Below are positions 8,910 to 16,690 of a stretch of DNA of 51,452 nt, piece after piece. The translations under genes and the position numbers were made by a program. The notes below the pieces were generated by a model. That model had not been told where the DNA came from, did no database searches, and saw only the letters and a program-made list of their open reading frames with translations. This stretch comes from Bacteroidales bacterium (GTDB lineage: Bacteria > Bacteroidota > Bacteroidia > Bacteroidales > UBA932). Position 1 is the first letter of the stretch. Each line of letters starts with the position of its first letter. The stretch is from positions 1 through 51,452 of the forward strand of contig JAFYUS010000029.1 in assembly GCA_017549505.1 (NCBI GenBank), given 5' to 3'.

Positions 8910-9473
8910 TCACTGTCCCTTGGTGAATCTTCTGATGTTCTCTGCATTCGCAGGTATGCCTCTGAGTTCGCATTTCTCGGCTGCAGTCGTCGCTTCAGGC
9001 GCGGCAATCCAGATCACGAGATAGATCCAGAAACCGGCTGAACCGCATATGAGGGCAACCAGGAAGATGACCCTTATAAGAGTCACGTCGACTCCTAGAA
9101 AGAGGGCCAGACCTGAACATACTCCTGCAATCTTCTTTCCGTCAGGGTCCCTGAACAGTTTTCTTGCCGGGTTATCGCCACCAGTCGCGGCGGTGCCGTC
9201 GCTTCGCGACTCCGTCGCCTTATATCCTTGCGGATATCCCAGCTGCCCCACGACTTCCTGCGCCATCCTCATGTCCACGACCTCTCTTCCGCCGAGCCTG
9301 CTCTTGAGCAGGTCGGCTATCCTGCCTTCAAGCTCATCCATCACGTCTGAGCTTGATATACTTGAATCCAATGCCGCCTTGAAATCCTCAAGGTATTGGT
9401 CAAGTGTCTGGTAAGCATCCTCGTCAATAGTGAAACTGCATCCTCCGATTGCCACGTTGATTGTCTTTTTCAT
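8910..9473 (-). CDS. PspC-domain membrane protein (short form)
   Basis: A 187-residue protein and first gene of the PspC-PadR-PspC operon. The N-terminal module (EDAYQTLDQYLEDFKAAL, DVMDELEGRIADLLK) is paralogous to that of the long PspC protein. A linker (about residues 85-103) leads to a PspC domain (KKIAGVCSGLALFLGVD) and a membrane helix (LIRVIFLVALICGSAGFWIYL). The linker DNA at about 9188-9218 is a nested palindrome (GTCGC/GCGAC inside GGCG/CGCC) encoding SRSDGTAATGG, a low-complexity stretch that may be a small insertion. Envelope-stress function is inferred from the family. Confidence 0.88.
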   Translation of the reverse strand: MKKTINVAIGGCSFTIDEDAYQTLDQYLEDFKAALDSSISSSDVMDELEGRIADLLKSRLGGREVVDMRMAQEVVGQLGYPQGYKATESRSDGTAATGGDNPARKLFRDPDGKKIAGVCSGLALFLGVDVTLIRVIFLVALICGSAGFWIYLVIWIAAPEATTAAEKCELRGIPANAENIRRFTKGQ

Positions 9474-9532
9474 GATGTCTATCTGTTAAATGTTTGTGAT
9501 TGTTCTTATGCAATAATTATTCTATGGTACTG

Positions 9533-9540
9533 CAAAGATA
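9533..9540 (-). promoter_or_regulatory. -7 promoter box for the pspC-padR-pspC operon
   Basis: On the minus strand the sequence reads TATCTTTG, 59 bases before the first pspC ATG. The palindrome at 9555-9573 lies 14-33 bases upstream, over the expected -33 region. Confidence 0.65.
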
Positions 9541-9554
9541 TATAAATTTTTGAA

Positions 9555-9573
9555 TACCTTGCAACACAAGGTA
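9555..9573. promoter_or_regulatory. Candidate PadR operator palindrome
   Basis: A perfect palindrome, TACCTTG - CAACA - CAAGGTA. It would cover the -33 region of the pspC/padR promoter and also lies 48 bases upstream of the sigma-like gene on the other strand. An operon encoding a PadR regulator with such a palindrome at its promoter suggests autorepression; binding is inferred. Confidence 0.5.
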
Positions 9574-9621
9574 CTGAAATTTCGGAATCATTTTTGTTTG
9601 GTGCGACTGAAACGATCGATT

Positions 9622-10305
9622 ATGGACCCTTTGGACAGATATGCAAGGTTGAAGGACAGGAGTGACATCGCATTGATCAAGGATGTCTCCTATGGAAATA
9701 TGGATGCTTTTGATGAATTGATGAACAGATATCTGGACCTTGTATCAAGGACATCGTTCCGGATATTATGTGACAGAAGAGACAGTGAACATGTTACAGT
9801 CAGTGTCTTCCTTTCGCTTTGGCATGAGGTACTTGATTACGACGACCGTTTCACGGTCGGGGAGTGGCTTCTGCGCAAGACATGCATCAATGCCAGAATA
9901 CGGATCATGAGAAGACGCGTCCTCAGGGTCTTCGGAATCATCAATGATGTATTTGTAAATGTTTCTCCTGTGGCTGAGAATGAGGATGACTATGTCACCA
10001 AACAGGCATGGGAGCTTCATTGCAGGGCTGTGTCTCATATGACCCCTCTTCAGGCTGCCGTATATGCAATGTGTGTTCTGGAAGAAATGTCTGTTGAAAA
10101 AGCGGCGTTCATTACAGGACTGACCCGCTTCAGAATCGGTCTGGCACTGGAGAGGGCGGAAGACAAGGTCAGAAACCGCCTGAAGGATTATGACAAGGAA
10201 ACAGACTATGAAAGATACAACGGTTTTCTACGTAAGGTGTCTGACAGTCTTACCGACTATGGCAGGCTGAGACATGAGATACTGTTACAGCTCGGAATAA
10301 AATAA
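9622..10305 (+). CDS. Sigma-70-like (ECF-type) protein, orphan
   Basis: A 227-residue protein. The ATG at 9622 is preferred; an in-frame ATG at 9550 would place the coding start in the operator/promoter region. Region 2-like sequence spans residues 14-95 (DVSYGNMDAFDELMNRYLDLV, SVFLSLWHEV, LLRKTCINARIRIMRR). A region 4-like helix-turn-helix is at about 145-195 (TPLQAAVYAMCVLEEMSV, FITGLTRFRIGLALERAEDK). The match to sigma factors is clear in layout but weaker than for the sigma at the start of the window. No anti-sigma gene is next to it; a porin follows with its own promoter box. It could be a divergent sigma factor or a sigma-derived regulator. Confidence 0.65.
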   Translation: MDPLDRYARLKDRSDIALIKDVSYGNMDAFDELMNRYLDLVSRTSFRILCDRRDSEHVTVSVFLSLWHEVLDYDDRFTVGEWLLRKTCINARIRIMRRRVLRVFGIINDVFVNVSPVAENEDDYVTKQAWELHCRAVSHMTPLQAAVYAMCVLEEMSVEKAAFITGLTRFRIGLALERAEDKVRNRLKDYDKETDYERYNGFLRKVSDSLTDYGRLRHEILLQLGIK

Positions 10306-10311
10306 ATTTCT

Positions 10312-10319
10312 TATATTTG
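10312..10319 (+). promoter_or_regulatory. -7 promoter box for the porin gene
   Basis: TATATTTG lies 20 bases before the porin ATG and directly after the sigma-like gene, so the porin probably has its own transcript. Confidence 0.65.
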
Positions 10320-10339
10320 CCCGTATAATTGATACGGAT

Positions 10340-11437
10340 ATGAGAAAACTATTGTTGGCAATCGCCTTTATACTTCCTCTTGCAGCAGCAGCGCAGGAAA
10401 CAGCTTCATTACCGGATGTGACCCTCGAACTCGAGACATCAACCAACATGAATTTCGTGGAAGATGAATTCGAGCAGATGGATTTCAAAGTGAACAGGAT
10501 GCGTTTCGGAGTGCAGGGCGGTCTCGGCGATAACCTGTCATACCATTTCAGGACTACATTCCATAAGAATTCAGATGTCTTTTCTGTAGACAATATGGCA
10601 AGATCGATAGAACTGGCGAAGATCTCCTGGACACCGAACGAAAAATGGGATTTCTCAGCTGGAAAGATGTTCGTTGTTCACGGTGGATATGAAAACTATG
10701 TGAATGTCCTCCTTGTAAGGGAGTTCACGGATTTCAACAGTTGCATCGAAGTCTATCAGACGGGTGTTCAGGGTACGTATCATGCATCCGATGACCACCA
10801 GTTCACTCTTCAGATTGTAAACAACAGGGCAGAATCCGATAGCCAGTTATATGCTGCTGGCCTTCCGGAAGGAATCCGGTCTGCAAAGATACCTATGATG
10901 GGAACATTCAACTGGGACGGCTTCTTTGCCGACAGGGCTGTACGTCTGATGTATTCGACTTCAATCTCTCAAGTTGCCCAGGATAAATACATGTATTATT
11001 TCACTGCCGGCAATATATACGAGAAAGGACCGGTACTCGCATACTTTGATATCATGTATTCACGCTCACAGGTCGACAAGGCTCAAAGAATATCTTCACG
11101 CACTAGTCTGGCACCTACTGCTCAGAATGTCGAGTATCTGACTCTTATTGCAGATTTTGAATATCAGTTCACACCGAACTGGAATGCATATGTGAAAGGT
11201 GCATATGAGACGTCGAACATCTACAAGGACAACGGTATATACAAGAAAGGGCATTACCTTACTTCGTGGAATGCCCAGGCTTGTGTAGAATGGTTCCCTT
11301 TTACAAAGGAGAAAGGACTCAAGGTATATCTGCACTACGTATACAAAGGAAATGAAGTTGAGAATTCCTTGATGACAGTATTGCCGGATACACAGCGTGT
11401 ATCTTTAGGTCTTACCTATTCGATTCCTGTATTATAG
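10340..11437 (+). CDS. Phosphate-selective porin (OprO/OprP-like) family outer-membrane protein
   Basis: A 365-residue outer-membrane beta-barrel protein with a type I signal peptide (MRKLLLAIAFILPLAAAA, Gln next). The barrel has features of the OprO/OprP-like family: FKVNRMRFGVQGGLGDNLSY near the N-terminus, the segment FSAGKMFVVHGGYE, a VQGTYH strand, and many alternating strands to the C-terminus (GLTYSIPVL). The specificity for phosphate is not implied; many relatives in Bacteroidota are generic anion or polyphosphate porins or unknown. Its 3' end overlaps the convergent yicC gene by six bases. Confidence 0.75.
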   Translation: MRKLLLAIAFILPLAAAAQETASLPDVTLELETSTNMNFVEDEFEQMDFKVNRMRFGVQGGLGDNLSYHFRTTFHKNSDVFSVDNMARSIELAKISWTPNEKWDFSAGKMFVVHGGYENYVNVLLVREFTDFNSCIEVYQTGVQGTYHASDDHQFTLQIVNNRAESDSQLYAAGLPEGIRSAKIPMMGTFNWDGFFADRAVRLMYSTSISQVAQDKYMYYFTAGNIYEKGPVLAYFDIMYSRSQVDKAQRISSRTSLAPTAQNVEYLTLIADFEYQFTPNWNAYVKGAYETSNIYKDNGIYKKGHYLTSWNAQACVEWFPFTKEKGLKVYLHYVYKGNEVENSLMTVLPDTQRVSLGLTYSIPVL

Positions 11438-12319
11438 GATATTGAGACTCTGTTCCTTGATCTTCTCAAGTTCATCCTTCATCTTCACTACAATCTTCTG
11501 GATCTCTGTGTGATTTGCCTTTGAACCTGTAGTGTTGATTTCGCGTCCCATCTCCTGGGCGATGAAGCCGAGCTTCTTGCCCGGATCAGGCTCGTTTGCG
11601 ATAGTGTCAAGGAAATATCTGCAGTGCTGGCGGAGACGTACCTTCTCCTCATTGATGTCGAGCTTCTCGATGTAGAATATCATCTCCTGCTCAAGACGGC
11701 TCTGGTCGGGCTCTGCCTTAAGTTCTGCAAAACGGCTCAAAATTTTTTCTCTGATCGCATCAGTACGTTCAGTTTCATACTGTTCGATCTGCTTTGAGTA
11801 TGCCATGATGTTCTCCACCTTCTCTGTGACGTCCTTATAGAGAACTTCTCCTTCCTGGGAGCGGAATGCGTTGATGTTTGCCAGCGCCTCGTCGATGCAG
11901 GCCTCTACGACAGGCCAGTTTTCGTCTGTGATCACATCCTGCTTCTTGGCATCCATCACTTCAGGCATTCTGAGGATCATTGCAAGAAGGTCGTTAGGAT
12001 TCTGGTTCCAGAGATTATGTGCACCAAGCCTGCTTCCAAGCTCTGCCACCTGCTGGTAGTACTCCATGGCAAGTTCCATGTTGATCTTCTTGGCGCTGTC
12101 GGCGGCGTTAGGCTCGAAAGTAACGAAGAAGTCGATGTTGCCACGTGTCAGTTCCGCTGCAATCTTCTGACGTACAGCCATTTCCTTGTCTTTAGGGAGC
12201 ATGGATGTCTTGATGCTGATGTCAGCTGTCTTGCCGTTAAGAGAACGTACCTCTACAGTGATCTTTCCTGTCTCGAGCAAAGCCTCTGCCTTGCCGTATC
12301 CTGTCATTGACTTTATCAT
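11432..12319 (-). CDS. yicC: YicC/YloC-family endoribonuclease
   Basis: A 295-residue cytoplasmic protein with both YicC domains. The N-terminus has the hallmark MIKSMTGYGKAE and VEVRSLNGK, and the C-terminal DUF1732 part has IEKLDINEEKVRLRQHCRYF and KKLGFIAQEMGREINTTGSK. Members are endoribonucleases implicated in RNA turnover. Length is standard. A promoter box lies at 12348-12355, overlapping the stop of the upstream GNAT gene, so it can be transcribed separately or together with it. Confidence 0.93.
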   Translation of the reverse strand: MIKSMTGYGKAEALLETGKITVEVRSLNGKTADISIKTSMLPKDKEMAVRQKIAAELTRGNIDFFVTFEPNAADSAKKINMELAMEYYQQVAELGSRLGAHNLWNQNPNDLLAMILRMPEVMDAKKQDVITDENWPVVEACIDEALANINAFRSQEGEVLYKDVTEKVENIMAYSKQIEQYETERTDAIREKILSRFAELKAEPDQSRLEQEMIFYIEKLDINEEKVRLRQHCRYFLDTIANEPDPGKKLGFIAQEMGREINTTGSKANHTEIQKIVVKMKDELEKIKEQSLNIL

Positions 12320-12347
12320 GGTATTATTGTTTTCGTATTTGAGAACG

Positions 12348-12355
12348 CAAAGTTA
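12348..12355 (-). promoter_or_regulatory. -7 promoter box for yicC
   Basis: The minus strand reads TAACTTTG, 28 bases before the yicC ATG. It overlaps the stop codon of the preceding GNAT gene. Confidence 0.55.
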
Positions 12356-12835
12356 TAAATTTTTCTGATATGCCTCACGTGGGTCTCCGTTGGCAAGAAG
12401 AATGACGCCGCAACGGCTGAATCCGTATTTGCGGAGGATGTGGTGCATTATGACGTTGTCCTTATGGGTATCGATGCGTATGCATGAAGTCTGAGTGAAC
12501 CCCCAGTCAAGGAACCTGCGTGCCACATCATGCCCCGGTTCAGCTACAGCGATACGGTGGATGACGAAATATGGGCCGTCATCCGGCCATTCACCGTCAT
12601 GTATGACGGAATAGGTCGGATCCGGTCCAGGAATGAAAGCCATCGTTCCGATGATGCTTTCATTGCATGACATGACCATGCATACCCCGTTTTCAATGTC
12701 ATTCCGTACAATGTCTTCCGACGGATAGCTGTCGTTCCACTGGTTCATGTTCCCGCTTGCGCGCATGATCTCCCGCGCCTTACGGAAAATCTCCATCAGC
12801 GCAGGTATATCTTCGTATGTGGCTTTTCTTATCAT
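12353..12835 (-). CDS. GNAT-family N-acetyltransferase
   Basis: A 160-residue acetyltransferase. The start at 12835 (MIRKATYEDIPALMEIF) is chosen because it is the typical GNAT opening; the frame runs on upstream but would overlap glnS on the other strand. Motif A (FVIHRIAVAEPGHDVARRFLD, split here as VIHRIAV then the acyl-CoA loop) and the C-terminal region (CIRIDTHKDNVIMHHIL, KYGFSRCG) are present. The substrate is unknown. A TACCTTTG promoter box ends only 6 bases before the ATG, which implies a nearly leaderless transcript. Confidence 0.88.
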   Translation of the reverse strand: MIRKATYEDIPALMEIFRKAREIMRASGNMNQWNDSYPSEDIVRNDIENGVCMVMSCNESIIGTMAFIPGPDPTYSVIHDGEWPDDGPYFVIHRIAVAEPGHDVARRFLDWGFTQTSCIRIDTHKDNVIMHHILRKYGFSRCGVILLANGDPREAYQKNL

Positions 12836-12841
12836 AGAATC

Positions 12842-12849
12842 CAAAGGTA
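12842..12849 (-). promoter_or_regulatory. -7 promoter box very close to the GNAT start codon
   Basis: The minus strand reads TACCTTTG with 6 bases between the final G and the ATG. Transcription would start within a few bases of the start codon. Confidence 0.55.
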
Positions 12850-12883
12850 GCAAGTATTTGGTGGAACTATACCAAATTTTCTG

Positions 12884-12891
12884 TATATTTG
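12884..12891 (+). promoter_or_regulatory. -7 promoter box for glnS
   Basis: TATATTTG is 34 bases before the glnS ATG, divergent from the GNAT promoter. A TTTG at 12857-12860 is somewhat too far upstream (23 bases) for an ideal -33 box. Confidence 0.6.
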
Positions 12892-12925
12892 CCCGATTAT
12901 TTGCAAATATATTATTCCCAAAGAT

Positions 12926-14596
12926 ATGGAAGAGGTAAACAAGGAAGTCGTTGAGACCAGAAATCTCAACTTTTTGGAGGAGATCATCGAGGCTGATCTC
13001 GCCAGCGGCAAGTGTGAATCGGTAATGACCCGTTTCCCGCCTGAGCCAAACGGATACCTTCACATCGGACATGCGAAGAGTATCTGCATCAATTTCGGAC
13101 TCGCAAAGAAATACGGCGGAAAGACAAATCTCCGCTTCGACGATACAAACCCTGTAAAGGAGGATACCGAGTATGTAGACTCAATCAAGGAGGATATCAA
13201 ATGGCTCGGTTTCGAGTGGGAGAACGAGCGTTATGCTTCCGACTACTTCGACCAGCTCTATGAGTGGGCTGAAGAACTTATCAGGAAGGGTCTTGCATAC
13301 GTTGACGACCAGACTCAGGAGGAAATCCGTGCAGGCCGTGGTACTGTACAGGTACCTGGAACAGAGAGCCCGTACCGTAACAGAAGCGTTGAGGAAAACC
13401 TCCAGCTTTTCCGTGATATGAAGGCAGGAAAGTATGCAGATGGTGAGAAGGTTCTCCGTGCAAAGATTGACATGGCCCACCCTAACATGCTTTTCCGTGA
13501 CCCTCTTCTTTACCGTATCATCCACGCACACCACCACCGTACAGGTGACAAGTGGTGCATCTATCCGATGTACGACTATGCTCACGGTCAGTCAGACAGT
13601 ATCGAGAACATCACACACTCTATCTGTACCCTCGAGTTCGACGTTCACCGTCCGCTTTATGACTGGTTCATCGAGAAGCTAGGCATCTTCCCTTCGCATC
13701 AGTATGAGTTCGCAAGACTCAACCTTACATATACAGTGATGTCTAAGCGCAAGCTTCTCGAACTTGTGAAGAACAACTTCGTAAGCGGTTGGGATGATCC
13801 ACGTATGCCGACCATCTGCGGTATCCGCCGTCGCGGTTACACTCCTGAGTCAATGCGTATGTTTGCAGAGAAGGTGGGAGTTGCAAAGCGCGAGCAGCTT
13901 ATTGACCTCCAGCTCATGGAATGGTGTGTACGTCAGGACCTCAATGAGCGTTCAAACAGATACATGGTAGTTCAGGATCCTGTGAAGTTGACCATCACAA
14001 ACTGGGAACCAGGCAAGGTGGAGTGGTTCGATGCACCTCTCAACCCGGCAGACCCTGAAGGACCGTCACGTAAGGTTCCTTTCACCGGCGAGGTATACAT
14101 CGAGAGAAACGACTTCATGGAAGAACCTCCAAAGAAGTATTTCCGTCTCAAGCCTGACGGAGAGGTTCGTCTCAAGTACACATACATCATCAAGTGCCAG
14201 GAAGTCGTAAAGGATGCCGAGGGCAACATCGTAGAGATCAAGTGTACATACGATCCTACTTCAAAGCCGGGAGCAGGCGAGTGGCGTTCTGTCAAGGGTA
14301 CCATCCACTGGGTGTCTACAGAACATGCAAAGGAAATCGAGCTCAGACTTTACGACAAGCTCTTTACAGAGGCGCAGATGGGTCAGATTCCAGAGGGAGA
14401 AGACTACAAGAACTACCTCAATCCTGAGTCTCTCGTCGTTGCCAAGGGTTATGCAGAGCCAGCACTCCTCGAAGACAATTCAGGTATCGCAGTTCAGTTC
14501 GAGCGCGTAGGCTACTTCTTCAAGGACTACGACAGCACTCCTGACCACTTCGTGTTCAACAAGACTACAGCTCTTAAGGACAGCTTCAAGTTCTAG
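12926..14596 (+). CDS. glnS: Glutaminyl-tRNA synthetase
   Basis: A 556-residue class I aminoacyl-tRNA synthetase that charges tRNA-Gln with glutamine. It has the N-terminal ATP motif PPEPNGYLHIGHAKS (HIGH at about residues 47-50), the fold motif FDDTNPVKED, the tRNA-contact region IHAHHHRTGDKWCIYPMYD and the second ATP signature VMSKRKL. The C-terminal anticodon-binding beta-barrel domains follow. Length equals that of standard bacterial GlnRS and there is no YqeY extension. The high use of CGT, CTC and GAC codons suggests strong expression. A long palindromic repeat starts 5 bases after the stop. Confidence 0.98.
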   Translation: MEEVNKEVVETRNLNFLEEIIEADLASGKCESVMTRFPPEPNGYLHIGHAKSICINFGLAKKYGGKTNLRFDDTNPVKEDTEYVDSIKEDIKWLGFEWENERYASDYFDQLYEWAEELIRKGLAYVDDQTQEEIRAGRGTVQVPGTESPYRNRSVEENLQLFRDMKAGKYADGEKVLRAKIDMAHPNMLFRDPLLYRIIHAHHHRTGDKWCIYPMYDYAHGQSDSIENITHSICTLEFDVHRPLYDWFIEKLGIFPSHQYEFARLNLTYTVMSKRKLLELVKNNFVSGWDDPRMPTICGIRRRGYTPESMRMFAEKVGVAKREQLIDLQLMEWCVRQDLNERSNRYMVVQDPVKLTITNWEPGKVEWFDAPLNPADPEGPSRKVPFTGEVYIERNDFMEEPPKKYFRLKPDGEVRLKYTYIIKCQEVVKDAEGNIVEIKCTYDPTSKPGAGEWRSVKGTIHWVSTEHAKEIELRLYDKLFTEAQMGQIPEGEDYKNYLNPESLVVAKGYAEPALLEDNSGIAVQFERVGYFFKDYDSTPDHFVFNKTTALKDSFKF

Positions 14597-14600
14597 GAAA

Positions 14601-14702
14601 AACAAACAGAAGCCCCGCAATTCATACGATCCTCCCCACTCCGTGGGTCCCTTCCCTTTTCGGGAGCCAATGTCGTATCGAATTGCGGGGCTTCTGTTTG
14701 TT
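14601..14702. repeat. Palindromic nested-hairpin element, copy A
   Basis: Two perfect 23-base arms (14601-14623 and 14680-14702, AACAAACAGAAG.../...CTTCTGTTTGTT) are extended by a further six paired bases (ATACGA/TCGTAT) with one bulged base. Inside is a C-rich core with two small hairpins: CCCAC-TCC-GTGGG and TCCC-TTTTC-GGGA, ending AGCCAATG. It lies between the convergent glnS and dsbD genes, where it can act as a two-way terminator. The inner design matches copies B (46120-46218) and C (49720-49826); the outer arms do not. Confidence 0.85.
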
Positions 14703-14707
14703 CAGGT

Positions 14708-14738
14708 CCGTCTTGCTCGATGCTTCGCTCGATGACGG
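14708..14738. repeat. Small hairpin with duplicated GCTCGATG
   Basis: CCGTC and GACGG bracket two copies of GCTCGATG separated by CTTC. A T-rich stretch (GGTTTTTATTTG) follows on the plus strand. It may serve as a second terminator for glnS. The GCTTCGCTCGATGAC wording resembles the interspersed repeat seen in SurE, but identity is partial. Confidence 0.4.
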
Positions 14739-14761
14739 GCTGTCGGTTTTTATTTGGGGGG

Positions 14762-16681
14762 CTATCTCGCTTTGTAAGCGTCGATACCGCTGTTAAGGAA
14801 CTTGATGAAGTTTTCGACTGAAAGGTCGTAACTGTGGGTTGGAACGAGGATTTCGCCGTCAGGGGAGAGGAGAACGTAGTTTGGCTGGGCATTCACGTTG
14901 AATCTCTCACGTGCGATGTATGAGTTTACTCGTCCAAGGTCCTTGTATACCTTTCCTGTCTGGGCGTCAGTGACCCAATCCTCTTCAGGAAGCTTGTGCT
15001 TGTCGTCTACGTACAATGCAACGATTACATACTCATTGCGAAGGATGTCAAGAGCAGCAGGATCGCTCCATACTCTCTGCTCCATTTCGCGGCAGTTAAC
15101 ACAAGCATGTCCTGTCACGTCCACAAATACAGGCTTTCCGGCCTCTTTAGCTGCCTCAAGTCCCTGCTCCAGATCAAAGTATCCTTCGAGGTTGTGTGGC
15201 AGGTGGAGGAAGTCATATTTCTTACCTTCTGCCTGTACCGGAGCCTCATCAGTTGTGATAACGTGAGATGTGGCGCCAGGTGCAAGTACATAATCCTGAG
15301 TAGAGATTGGAGGAAGGTAGCCTGAAAGACCGCTGAGAGGTGCTCCCCACATACCTGGTACCATGTATACCACGAATGAGAATACTACGATTGCAAGAGA
15401 CAGTCTTGTCACAGAAATATGCGGAACATCGTCGTCGTGTGCGAACTTGAGCTTGCCGAGAAGATAGAATCCGAGGAGTGTGAATACTACAATCCAGATT
15501 GCAAGATAGATCTCCCTGTCAAGAAGTCCCCAATGGTAAGTCTGGTCAGCCATGCTGAGGAACTTGAATCCGAGTGCAACTTCGATGAATCCCATGACAA
15601 CCTTTACGGTATTCAACCATCCGCCGCCGCTCTTCTTGAGATCCTTCAGAAGCGACGGGAAGAATGCGAGAAGTGTGAACGGAAGGGCGAATGCTACAGA
15701 GAATGCAAGCATTGTAACGATAGGAATCCACCATGCACCGTTGCTTGATGTTGCCTGGATAAGGACATTTCCTACGATCGGACCTGTACATGAGAATGAA
15801 ACAAGTACAAGGGTAAGCGCCATGAAGAATACTCCTGCAAGACCCTTCTTGTCAGATCCCTTGTCACTCTTGTTGACGAGCGACTGAGGAAGAGTGATTT
15901 CGAATGCTCCGAAGAATGAGGCTGCAAACACCATGAAGATTATGAAGAACAGGATGTTCGGCAGCCAGTGGGTTGCAATCCAGTTGAAGATGTCTGCAGT
16001 TACTGACTCTCCTCCGATGATACGTGTTATAACGATGAGAAGAGCGATCGGGAGAGTGTAGAGGAGTACGATGAAAAGACCGTACATGCCGGCCTTGAAG
16101 CGTCCCTGTGCTACAGACTCGGATCCCTTGAGGAAGAATGATACCGTCATCGGCACCATAGGGAACACGCAAGGAGTCAGAAGCATTGCAAATCCCCAGA
16201 GGATGGCCTGAAGGATAAGTCCCCATGGGAAGGCTGTCTTCTGTTTTGCTCCCGCTGCAGTCACTTCGAAGTCATAGTATTCTGCCTTACATGCACCTCC
16301 GGTACATGCGTTTGTGAAGATGGTACCTGTCACCACTGCTTTACCGACTGTTACCTTCACATCCTGTGCTATGACTATCTCATTGTAATAGTGGCGTGCA
16401 GGATCTCCGAATTCATCGGTTTCTTCAACAGGAGTGCTCAGTTCATAAGGTTCTCCTACGAATTCTCCTCCTTCGATAGCAAGGTCCTGGAATTCGGTAG
16501 CAGAAAACTCATCGGTGAGAGTATAGGTATGGTAACCTTCTGCAATCTTACCGGTAAAGACGATAGTTGTCTTGTTACCTTCGCCAGCCTCGACATGTGA
16601 TGACCATGTGACGAGCTGACCCTGCGCAAAAGCCGCGAGACTTAAAAGAGACGCGGCTAAAACTGTTATAAATTTTCTCAT
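14762..16681 (-). CDS. dsbD: Thiol:disulfide interchange protein DsbD
   Basis: A 639-residue inner-membrane protein that carries electrons from cytoplasmic thioredoxin to periplasmic thiol proteins. A signal peptide (MRKFITVLAASLLSLAAFA, then Gln) leads to an N-terminal sensing domain with a Cys pair (ACTGGACKAEYYDF). About eight membrane helices carry the two redox cysteines (LTPCVFPMVPMT and SFSCTGPIVGN). The C-terminal thioredoxin domain has CVNC (about residue 529). All six catalytic cysteines are present. It lies 9 bases after rny and probably shares its transcript; the 3' side is closed by copy A and the small hairpin. Confidence 0.95.
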   Translation of the reverse strand: MRKFITVLAASLLSLAAFAQGQLVTWSSHVEAGEGNKTTIVFTGKIAEGYHTYTLTDEFSATEFQDLAIEGGEFVGEPYELSTPVEETDEFGDPARHYYNEIVIAQDVKVTVGKAVVTGTIFTNACTGGACKAEYYDFEVTAAGAKQKTAFPWGLILQAILWGFAMLLTPCVFPMVPMTVSFFLKGSESVAQGRFKAGMYGLFIVLLYTLPIALLIVITRIIGGESVTADIFNWIATHWLPNILFFIIFMVFAASFFGAFEITLPQSLVNKSDKGSDKKGLAGVFFMALTLVLVSFSCTGPIVGNVLIQATSSNGAWWIPIVTMLAFSVAFALPFTLLAFFPSLLKDLKKSGGGWLNTVKVVMGFIEVALGFKFLSMADQTYHWGLLDREIYLAIWIVVFTLLGFYLLGKLKFAHDDDVPHISVTRLSLAIVVFSFVVYMVPGMWGAPLSGLSGYLPPISTQDYVLAPGATSHVITTDEAPVQAEGKKYDFLHLPHNLEGYFDLEQGLEAAKEAGKPVFVDVTGHACVNCREMEQRVWSDPAALDILRNEYVIVALYVDDKHKLPEEDWVTDAQTGKVYKDLGRVNSYIARERFNVNAQPNYVLLSPDGEILVPTHSYDLSVENFIKFLNSGIDAYKAR

Positions 16682-16690
16682 AAAATGATG

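Noticed and set aside
12836-13072. N-terminal extension of the GNAT gene by 79 residues
   Set aside because: It would overlap the start of glnS on the other strand; the start at 12835 gives the normal GNAT opening.
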